Source of the DNA: Mesobacterium pallidum
Lineage (GTDB): Bacteria; Pseudomonadota; Alphaproteobacteria; Rhodobacterales; Rhodobacteraceae
NCBI RefSeq assembly: GCF_019966535.1
Contig: NZ_JAIMID010000011.1
Coordinates: 1-64,000 of the forward strand
Reading direction: 5' to 3'
Length of the DNA: 64,000 nt
The notes beneath the pieces were generated by a model that worked only from the letters and a program-made list of their open reading frames with translations, had not been told where the DNA came from and ran no database searches. The translations under genes were made by a program, and so were the position numbers. This document shows positions 57,599-64,000 of the stretch, in pieces. Position 1 is the stretch's first letter. Each line of letters opens with the position of its first letter.

Positions 57599-57631
57599 GG
57601 GCGGCTGGTTGCGTCCCTTTACCAGCCGCCC
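57599..57631 (+). terminator. terminator-like hairpin upstream of pccA
   Basis: GGGCGGCTGGT and ACCAGCCGCCC form a perfect 11-bp stem with an 11-base loop; TTTT follows six bases later. The 357-base gap 57435-57791 holds this hairpin, a lower-GC stretch with a TTGCAAAG (57500 region) and no gene. pccA may have its own promoter downstream. Confidence 0.6.
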
Positions 57632-57791
57632 ACCCCTTTTCCCCCACAGGTCAGAGCCTCCCGCGCCAGTCGCGCCCGCTCCCTTTGGGATCGCCCCTGT
57701 TCAACCACAGGTGCAGCACTTCGAATTCGCACCAATTCCGTACACGGACCCGCGCGGGAGGCGCGGCCAAGACACCACGAAGGGACATGTG

Positions 57792-59837
57792 ATGTTTGAC
57801 AAGATCCTCATCGCGAACCGGGGCGAGATCGCCTGCCGGGTCATCAAGACGGCGCGCAAGATGGGCATCAGGACGGTGGCGGTCTATTCCGACGCCGACC
57901 GCCATGCGCTGCATGTCGAGATGGCGGACGAGGCCGTGCATATCGGCCCGCCGCCCGCCAACCAGTCGTATATCGTGATCGACAAGATCATGGAGGCGAT
58001 CCGCCAGACCGGCGCGCAGGCGGTGCATCCGGGCTACGGCTTCCTGTCCGAAAACCCCAAGTTCGCCGAGGCGCTGGCGGCCGCAAACATCGCCTTTGTC
58101 GGACCCCCGGTCGGCGCGATCGAGAAGATGGGCGACAAGATCACCTCGAAGAAGATCGCGCAGGAGGCGGGCGTCAGCACGGTGCCCGGCTACATGGGCC
58201 TGATCGAGGACGCCGAAGAGGCGGTGAAGATCTCGAACCAGATCGGCTACCCGGTGATGATCAAGGCCTCCGCCGGCGGCGGCGGCAAGGGCATGCGGAT
58301 CGCCTGGACCGATGCCGAGGCGCGTGAGGGCTTCCAGTCGTCCAAGAACGAGGCGGCGAGCAGCTTTGGCGACGACCGCATCTTCATCGAGAAATTCGTG
58401 ACGCAACCGCGCCATATCGAGATCCAGGTGCTGGCCGACACGCACGGGAATGCGGTCTACCTGCATGAACGCGAATGCTCGATCCAGCGCCGCAACCAGA
58501 AGGTCGTCGAAGAGGCGCCGAGCCCCTTCCTGGACGAGGCCACCCGCAAGGCGATGGGCGAACAGGCCGTCGCCCTGGCCAAGGCCGTGGGCTATGCCAG
58601 CGCCGGCACGGTGGAATTCATCGTCGACGGCGACAGGAACTTCTACTTCCTCGAGATGAACACGCGCCTTCAGGTCGAACACCCGGTGACTGAGTTGATC
58701 ACCGGCGTCGACCTGGTCGAGCAGATGATCCGCGTCGCGGCGGGTGAAAAGCTGCCCTTCGCGCAGGAGGACCTGAAGATAACCGGCTGGGCGATCGAGA
58801 ACCGGCTTTACGCCGAGGACCCGTATCGCGGCTTCCTGCCCTCGATCGGCCGCCTGACCCGCTACCGCCCGCCGATCGAGATCGCATCCGGTCCGATGGC
58901 GGCCGCCGGCACATGGCATGGCGACGCGCCCACCGGCAAGACCGCCGTGCGCAACGACACCGGTGTCTTCGAAGGCGGCGAGATCTCGATGTATTACGAC
59001 CCGATGATCGCCAAGCTCTGCACCTGGGGCGAGACGCGCGATGCGGCCATCGAGGAGATGCGCCAGGCGCTCGACCGGTTCGAGGTCGAGGGGATCGGGC
59101 ACAACCTGCCGTTCCTCGCCGCCGTGATGGATCACCCGAAATTCATCAGCGGCGACATGACCACCGCCTTCATCGCCGAGGAATATCCCGAGGGGTTCGA
59201 AGGCGTGGAACTGTCCGACGACTGGCTCAAGAAGATCGCCGCCTCCTGCGCCGCGATGCACCGGGTCGCCGAGATCCGGCGCACCCGCGTGTCGGGCCGG
59301 ATGGACAACCACGAACGCCACGTGGGCGAGGAATGGAACGTCGCGCTGCAGGGCACCGATTACACAGTCAGGATCGACGCCGACCATGACGGGTCGACCA
59401 TCGCCCTGCCCGACGGGACCTCGCACCGGGTCGAGGGCAGCTGGACCCCCGGCGACCAGCTGGCCGAGATGACCGTCGACGGCCAGCCCATCGCGCTGAA
59501 GGTCGGCAAGATCTCTGGCGGGTTCCGCATCCGCTTCCGCGGCGCCGACCTCAAGGTCCATGTGCGCACCCCGCGCCAGGCGGAACTGGCGCGGCTGATG
59601 CCGGAAAAACTGCCGCCCGACACGTCGAAACTGCTGCTCTGCCCGATGCCTGGCCTCGTGGTGAAGATCGACGTGGAAGTGGGGCAGGAGGTGCAGGAGG
59701 GCCAGGCGCTCTGCACCATCGAGGCGATGAAGATGGAGAACATCCTGCGCGCCGAGAAGAAATCCATCGTCACCAAGATCAACGCCGGGGCCGGCGACAG
59801 CCTGGCCGTGGACGAAGTGATCATGGAATTCGAATGA
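57792..59837 (+). CDS. pccA: propionyl-CoA carboxylase alpha (biotin) subunit
   Basis: PccA carboxylates biotin and carries it. The biotin carboxylase part (about residues 1-445) has ILIANRGEIACRVIKTARK, the glycine loop KASAGGGGKGMR and EMNTRLQVEHPVTE. A central BT-type domain follows. The C-terminal biotin carboxyl carrier has the biotinylated lysine in IEAMKMEN. The length of 681 residues is normal. GAAGGGA precedes the ATG at 57792. Confidence 0.97.
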   Translation: MFDKILIANRGEIACRVIKTARKMGIRTVAVYSDADRHALHVEMADEAVHIGPPPANQSYIVIDKIMEAIRQTGAQAVHPGYGFLSENPKFAEALAAANIAFVGPPVGAIEKMGDKITSKKIAQEAGVSTVPGYMGLIEDAEEAVKISNQIGYPVMIKASAGGGGKGMRIAWTDAEAREGFQSSKNEAASSFGDDRIFIEKFVTQPRHIEIQVLADTHGNAVYLHERECSIQRRNQKVVEEAPSPFLDEATRKAMGEQAVALAKAVGYASAGTVEFIVDGDRNFYFLEMNTRLQVEHPVTELITGVDLVEQMIRVAAGEKLPFAQEDLKITGWAIENRLYAEDPYRGFLPSIGRLTRYRPPIEIASGPMAAAGTWHGDAPTGKTAVRNDTGVFEGGEISMYYDPMIAKLCTWGETRDAAIEEMRQALDRFEVEGIGHNLPFLAAVMDHPKFISGDMTTAFIAEEYPEGFEGVELSDDWLKKIAASCAAMHRVAEIRRTRVSGRMDNHERHVGEEWNVALQGTDYTVRIDADHDGSTIALPDGTSHRVEGSWTPGDQLAEMTVDGQPIALKVGKISGGFRIRFRGADLKVHVRTPRQAELARLMPEKLPPDTSKLLLCPMPGLVVKIDVEVGQEVQEGQALCTIEAMKMENILRAEKKSIVTKINAGAGDSLAVDEVIMEFE

Positions 59838-59880
59838 TCCCATGGCCACGCGCATCGCATATCGGCTAACGCCTGGTTCA

Positions 59881-59921
59881 CCTTTCCCTGTCAGGGTGCC
59901 CGCACCCGCGACCGGGAAAGG
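59881..59921 (+). promoter_or_regulatory. hairpin covering the ribosome site of the next gene
   Basis: CCTTTCCC (59881-59888) pairs with GGGAAAGG (59914-59921), with an inner GGGTGC/GCACCC stem. The right arm contains most of the AAAGGAG ribosome site of the gene at 59930, so the fold could block translation. Confidence 0.5.
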
Positions 59922-59929
59922 AGCCTGCG

Positions 59930-60433
59930 ATGCGCGCGGCCATATTGGCGCTTTGCGCCGGCCTCTCCTTGTCCGCCTGCAAGCTGGACAAGGAAGAGAG
60001 CCTGCGCAGCCTCGTCTCGGACTGGCTGTTCCTGGACGAGACCTACCATTTCACCTCCAAGGCGACCTGCACGGTGGCCGTGTTCCGCCTAACCTCGTCC
60101 GAGGTCAAGATGGCGGTGCCGCGCGCCCGCGACGTGCAGAAGGCGCTGCGGCTGATCCGCGGCGGCCGGCCGGTGCTGTTCGACATGGCCGGGTCCTCGC
60201 CCAACGCGGTGTCGGAACAGGTGATGTCCAAGGCACTGGAAGAGGGGCTGGGCCTGATCTCGACCGTCACGGGGCCCAGCGAGACATGCATGGACGACGA
60301 GGCCATCCTGCGCGGCTTTGCCCGGGTGGTGATGGCCGACGCCACCCTCACGCTTTACGATGCCGGCCGGAACATGCTGATCCTGATCTACCCGCCGGAA
60401 AACCTCGCCTTCGTGCTGCGCGGCAACGTCTGA
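59930..60433 (+). CDS. lipoprotein, unknown
   Basis: The signal (MRAAILALCAGLSLSAC) ends in a lipobox cysteine at residue 17. The mature domain has LFLDETYHFTSKATCTVAVF and an alternating beta/alpha pattern with DMAGSSPNAVSEQVMSKAL and VMADATLTLYDAGRNML. The length is 167 residues. It follows pccA by 92 bases. Role unknown; possibly an envelope protein coexpressed with the pcc genes. Confidence 0.7.
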   Translation: MRAAILALCAGLSLSACKLDKEESLRSLVSDWLFLDETYHFTSKATCTVAVFRLTSSEVKMAVPRARDVQKALRLIRGGRPVLFDMAGSSPNAVSEQVMSKALEEGLGLISTVTGPSETCMDDEAILRGFARVVMADATLTLYDAGRNMLILIYPPENLAFVLRGNV

Positions 60434-60468
60434 GCAACGCGCCGACCGCGCGCCCGTGGTGCGGTCAG

Positions 60469-60605
60469 GATGCCTCCGGCGGGAGTATTTGTGGAATAAT
60501 GAAAGCAGGGGCGCGGATCCCTTTCATCTTGCCGGTATATTCCGGGGGGGGCGCCAGTGTCGCGCCAGTGGTCCGAGAGACACGGGCGGCGGGGCTGGCC
60601 CCCCG
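60469..60605. repeat. palindromic intergenic repeat, family 1, copy E
   Basis: The left arm reads GCCTCCGGCGGGAGTATTT then GGAATAATGAAAG. The right arm is CTTTCATCTTGCCGG then TATTCCGGGG. A GGGGCTGGCCCC outer element follows. It lies at the convergent junction with the DUF4174 gene. Confidence 0.8.
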
Positions 60606-60614
60606 GGGGCGGGG

Positions 60615-61064
60615 TCAGCGCGCCTCGCGCAGCTCCTGCTGGCGCAACGGCATCTTGTCGATCGAGCGCATGATCTCTCGCACGTCCCAGGGGAAGGGCT
60701 TGCGCAGGTACACCTCTCCGTCCTTGGACATGAGCACCAGCATGAAGCCGCGCGGCCGCATCCTGTCGCGCGCCTCGGACCCGGTGGCGGGGTCGGAATC
60801 GACCAGCACCACAACGTCGCGTTCGGCCAGCTCGTCCGCACGCGTGGCGAGGTATTCCATCTGCTGCTGGAACCGGGGGTCGTTTTCGCTGTCGGCAAAG
60901 ACCAGCACTGGCCGATGGGTCCAGAGGAAGTCGTCCAGGGATGCCTCGGCGGCCGGGCGGAACAGCCCGCCCTCGTCGGTCACGGGGTCCGTCACTGCGG
61001 CCTGCGCCACCGCGCCCGTCGCCATCCACAGCAAAGTCGAGAACACCGCGATTAGTCGTGTCAT
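60615..61064 (-). CDS. exported DUF4174 protein
   Basis: The 149-residue protein has a signal peptide (MTRLIAVFSTLLWMATGAVA) and a DUF4174-like domain (LDDFLWTHRPVLVFADSEND, RMRPRGFMLVLMSKDGEVY), which resembles a thioredoxin-like fold without the CxxC pair. AAGGAG precedes the ATG at 61064. Function unknown. Confidence 0.75.
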   Translation of the reverse strand: MTRLIAVFSTLLWMATGAVAQAAVTDPVTDEGGLFRPAAEASLDDFLWTHRPVLVFADSENDPRFQQQMEYLATRADELAERDVVVLVDSDPATGSEARDRMRPRGFMLVLMSKDGEVYLRKPFPWDVREIMRSIDKMPLRQQELREAR

Positions 61065-61083
61065 GTCAGCTCCTTGTTCCAAG

Positions 61084-61112
61084 GATATAGGTGCGACCCC
61101 GCACTTGCACAA
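61084..61112 (-). promoter_or_regulatory. sigma-70 promoter of the DUF4174 gene
   Basis: On the minus strand TTGTGC and TATATC are separated by 17 bases, ending 20 bases before the start codon at 61064. Confidence 0.55.
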
Positions 61113-61218
61113 AGTTTTTAATCTTAATCCTTCCTCCAGAGGTCTCTGCCCATGATGCCTGCGCCGACATCTGTCCGGGGCGCGGGTCTTGCGCCCCCGG
61201 TGCGCCGGGAGCTTTGGC

Positions 61219-62142
61219 ATGGATATCACCCTGCACGTGGGGGCGCATCGCTGTGCCTCGACCTCGTTCCAGTATTACCTGCGGGTCAATGCCGTGGCCC
61301 TTCAGGCGCGCGGGATCGCGGTCTGGGGTCCCAAGCGGCTGCGCAGCGGGATGCTGCACGGGCTGGGTCACCAGCCGCTCAGCGCGGCGGATCGCAAGGC
61401 GGCCGCGCGGGCGCAGGGGCGCATCCGGCTGAACCTCGCCACCGCCGCGCAGTCGGGCATCACCCAGGTGCTGGTGAGCGAGGAGAACCTGCTGGGTTCG
61501 ATCCGGTCCAACCTGCGGCGCCAGCGGCTTTACCGCGACGCGGGCGAGCGGATGGCGCGGGTCGCAGGCGCCTTTGGCAGCGTCACCCGCGTGGTGCTGG
61601 TGGTGCGGCCACAGGATCAATACTGGGCCTCGGCCACCGGCCTTGGCATCGCGCGCGGGATCGCCGCGCCGACGCAGGACCGGCTCGACCGGCTGGTGAC
61701 GCAGCCGCGCAGCTGGCGCGACGTGGTGACGGATCTCGCCTGTGCCGTGCCGGGGGCCGAGATCCTGGTGCTGCCCTTCGACCGGGTGGCGGGCCGGCCC
61801 GACACGCTGCTGCGCACGGCGACCGGCGGCGCCCCGGCCCCGCGCGAGGGGCGCGAGGCCTGGCGCCTGGCCACTCCGCCCACGCCCGTGCTGCGTGCCA
61901 TCCTGCGCGAGCGGGGCGAGACCACGCCGATGCCCGAGGGCGACGGCCGCTGGGACCCATTCAACGACCTGCAACGGGCGACCTTGCGGGAAATCTGGGC
62001 GGACGACCTGTTCTGGCTGCGTGCCGGTGCGGACGGCCTTGCCCAATGGCTAGAGGAAGAGACCCCCAGCTTGCAGGCCGTCAAGGCCCCGGGGGCAGAG
62101 GACAGAGGATATGCCCATGACAAAGAGGGACACATGGTCTGA
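61219..62142 (+). CDS. sulfotransferase-like protein
   Basis: The 307-residue protein opens with [20 protein letters not shown], resembling the PAPS 5'-phosphosulfate-binding loop of sulfotransferases, and later has [20 protein letters not shown], like the 3'-phosphate site. Substrate unknown. GGGAG precedes the ATG. Its last 26 bases overlap the mutase gene in another frame, so the two are probably cotranscribed. Confidence 0.65.
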   Translation: MDITLHVGAHRCASTSFQYYLRVNAVALQARGIAVWGPKRLRSGMLHGLGHQPLSAADRKAAARAQGRIRLNLATAAQSGITQVLVSEENLLGSIRSNLRRQRLYRDAGERMARVAGAFGSVTRVVLVVRPQDQYWASATGLGIARGIAAPTQDRLDRLVTQPRSWRDVVTDLACAVPGAEILVLPFDRVAGRPDTLLRTATGGAPAPREGREAWRLATPPTPVLRAILRERGETTPMPEGDGRWDPFNDLQRATLREIWADDLFWLRAGADGLAQWLEEETPSLQAVKAPGAEDRGYAHDKEGHMV

Positions 62143-64000
62143 GCTCGCGGAAAAGGACCTCCGCGGCCGCCCGGTGGAGGACCTGACCTGGAAGACGCTG
62201 GAAGGCATCGACATCCAGCCGATGTATTCCGAGGAGGACGTCGCCGGCCTGCCGCATCTTGGCACGCTGCCGGGGCAGGCGCCGTTCACCCGCGGGGTCA
62301 AGGCGACGATGTATGCCGGGCGCCCCTGGACGATCCGGCAATATGCCGGCTTCTCGACCGCCGAGGAGTCGAACGCCTTCTACCGCAAGGCGCTGGCGGC
62401 GGGTCAGCAGGGTGTCTCGGTCGCCTTCGACCTCGCCACCCACCGCGGCTATGACAGCGACCATCCCCGGGTCGAGGGCGATGTGGGCAAGGCCGGCGTC
62501 GCGATCGACAGCGTTGAGGACATGAAGATCCTCTTCGACGGCATTCCGCTGGACAAGGTGTCGGTGTCGATGACCATGAACGGCGCCGTGATCCCAGTGC
62601 TGGCAAGCTTCATCGTCACCGGCGAAGAGCAGGGCCATGACCGCGCGCTGCTGGCGGGGACCATCCAGAACGACATCCTCAAGGAGTTCATGGTCCGCAA
62701 CACCTATATCTACCCGCCCGAACCCTCGATGCGGATCATCTCGGACATCATCGAATACACGTCGAACGAAATGCCGAAATTCAACAGCATTTCGATTTCC
62801 GGTTACCACATGCAGGAGGCGGGCGCGAACCTGGTGCAGGAGCTGGCCTATACCCTCGCCGACGGCAAGGAATACGTGAAGACGGCGATGGGCGCCGGCA
62901 TGGATATCGACAAGTTCGCCGGGCGGCTGTCGTTCTTTTTCGCCATTGGCACCAACTTCTTCATGGAGGCGGCCAAGCTGCGCGCCGCCCGCCTGCTGTG
63001 GTACCGCATCATGGACGACCTCGGCGCCAAGAACCCGCGCTCCAAGATGCTGCGGACGCACTGCCAGACGAGCGGGGTCAGCCTTGCCGAACAGGACCCC
63101 TACAACAACGTCATCCGCACGGCGTATGAGGCGATGTCGGCGGTCCTGGGCGGCACGCAATCGCTGCACACCAACGCGCTGGACGAAGCCATCGCGCTCC
63201 CGACCGAGTTCAGCGCCCGCATCGCGCGCAACACCCAGCTGATCCTTCAGGAGGAAACCGGCGTCACCAAGGTGGTCGATCCGCTGGCGGGCTCCTACTA
63301 CGTCGAAAAGCTGACCCATGACCTGGCCGAGGCCGCGTGGAAGCTGATCGAGGAAGTGGACGAGATGGGCGGCATGACCAAGGCCGTGGCCTCTGGCATG
63401 CCCAAGCTGCGGATCGAGGAAACCGCGGCCCGGCGCCAGGCCGATATCGACCGCGGCACGCAGGTCATCGTTGGCGTCAACAAGTACCGGCTCGAGAAAG
63501 AGGATGAGCTCGACATCCTCGACATCGACAATGCCAAGGTCCGGGACAGCCAGATCGCCCGGATCGAAAAGACCCGCGCCGCGCGGGACCAGGCCGCCTG
63601 CGATGCGGCGCTCGCGGAACTGACGCGGCGGGCAAAGGACGGGGGCAACCTGCTCGAGGCGGCGGTCGAGGCCGCCCGCGCCCGGGCCACAGTCGGAGAG
63701 ATCTCCATGGCAATGGAAAAGGAATTCGGCCGCCACCGCGCCGAGGTCAAGACGCTCGCCGGGGTCTACGGCGCCGCCTACGAGGGCGACGAAGGCTTTG
63801 CCGCGATCCAGAAGGATATCGAGACCTTCGCCGAGGAAGAGGGCCGTCGCCCGCGCCTCTTGGTGGTCAAGATGGGCCAGGACGGGCATGACCGGGGCGC
63901 CAAGGTGATCGCCACGGCCTTTGCCGACATCGGCTTCGACGTGGACGTGGGCCCGCTGTTCCAGACGCCCGCCGAGGCGGCGCAGGACGCCGTCGACAAC
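62117..64000 (+). CDS. methylmalonyl-CoA mutase (partial, runs off the window)
   Basis: Coenzyme B12-dependent mutase that turns methylmalonyl-CoA into succinyl-CoA, finishing propionate assimilation. The barrel has [30 protein letters not shown] [20 protein letters not shown], and [20 protein letters not shown]. The cobalamin domain starts near residue 590 with [15 protein letters not shown], the DxHxxG cobalt-binding motif. The frame is open to the end of the window (628 codons); about 80 more are expected. The start at 62117 has AGAGG eight bases upstream; ATG at 62111 is possible. Confidence 0.96.
   Translation, partial: MTKRDTWSELAEKDLRGRPVEDLTWKTLEGIDIQPMYSEEDVAGLPHLGTLPGQAPFTRGVKATMYAGRPWTIRQYAGFSTAEESNAFYRKALAAGQQGVSVAFDLATHRGYDSDHPRVEGDVGKAGVAIDSVEDMKILFDGIPLDKVSVSMTMNGAVIPVLASFIVTGEEQGHDRALLAGTIQNDILKEFMVRNTYIYPPEPSMRIISDIIEYTSNEMPKFNSISISGYHMQEAGANLVQELAYTLADGKEYVKTAMGAGMDIDKFAGRLSFFFAIGTNFFMEAAKLRAARLLWYRIMDDLGAKNPRSKMLRTHCQTSGVSLAEQDPYNNVIRTAYEAMSAVLGGTQSLHTNALDEAIALPTEFSARIARNTQLILQEETGVTKVVDPLAGSYYVEKLTHDLAEAAWKLIEEVDEMGGMTKAVASGMPKLRIEETAARRQADIDRGTQVIVGVNKYRLEKEDELDILDIDNAKVRDSQIARIEKTRAARDQAACDAALAELTRRAKDGGNLLEAAVEAARARATVGEISMAMEKEFGRHRAEVKTLAGVYGAAYEGDEGFAAIQKDIETFAEEEGRRPRLLVVKMGQDGHDRGAKVIATAFADIGFDVDVGPLFQTPAEAAQDAVDN

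Noticed and set aside
57425..57799. Short plus-strand frame between the 119-residue gene and pccA
   Set aside because: It runs through a terminator hairpin, has no family features and overlaps the pccA start; an ATGA overlap with the gene before is its only support.
61115..61130. Two TTAA words near 61120
   Set aside because: They are two bases apart, not seven, so they do not form a CtrA box.

Overview
The window reads as chromosomal DNA of an alphaproteobacterium of the family Rhodobacteraceae, probably the Roseobacter group. The evidence is high GC (roughly two thirds), dense codirectional operons, a SAM-II riboswitch ahead of metZ, DUF2842, DUF6446 and DUF6497 type family proteins, an ScfR/PccR-type propionate regulator, a choXWV/betICA choline system and TTAA-N7-TTAA (CtrA-type) sites. 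The first ~138 bases are G/C homopolymer runs, probably a contig-end artefact. I saw no rRNA, tRNA or CRISPR array.

Layout. 0.2-3.2 kb: a UbiH-family hydroxylase, a small membrane protein, a HAD hydrolase and a divergent GntR regulator. 3.2-4.4 kb: an intact IS110-family insertion sequence with a structured leader that may encode a bridge RNA. 4.4-6.4 kb: a membrane glycosyltransferase with an N-terminal MshEN-like domain and two perfect CtrA-type boxes upstream. 6.4-13.1 kb: carA, yqeY, purA, a DUF2842 protein, purD and xseA (nucleotide metabolism and repair). 13.2-19.8 kb: a periplasmic protein, an AlkB-like hydroxylase, ftsY, a secreted protein, an EamA transporter, yciB/ispZ and an alpha/beta hydrolase. 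19.9-24.7 kb: SAM-II riboswitch and metZ, folE2, a possible structured RNA, a DUF1127-like protein, trkH and a 45-residue secreted peptide. 24.9-31.9 kb: a SPOR/peptidoglycan-binding pseudoprotease, then glyQ, a DUF6446 protein, a DUF1206 protein and glyS, which carries an AT-rich in-frame insertion. 32-39 kb: a PPDK-like enzyme, a SleB-type cell-wall hydrolase, folB, folP and glmM.

39.1-48.6 kb is a choline and choline-O-sulfate module: choV, choW, a chemoreceptor, a DUF4287 protein and choX on one strand, and betI, betC and betA on the other, with a BetI-type operator between them. 48.7-50.8 kb: a secreted nuclease, a YdcH-like protein and a low-GC accessory gene. 50.8-64 kb is a propionyl-CoA module: pccR, an MFS pump, pccB, several small proteins, pccA, lipoprotein and sulfotransferase-like genes, and methylmalonyl-CoA mutase, which runs off the window. 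PccR-type TTTGCAAA half-sites lie in front of pccR and pccB.

The most unusual signals are non-coding. One family of palindromic intergenic repeats (five copies) sits mainly at convergent gene ends. A second family of paired hairpins with GTCA loops (two copies) sits between codirectional genes and shows a compensatory base change. Other leads are the foreign-looking insertion in GlyS, the IS110 leader RNA, the CtrA-type boxes, and the SPOR protein that has lost its catalytic triad.
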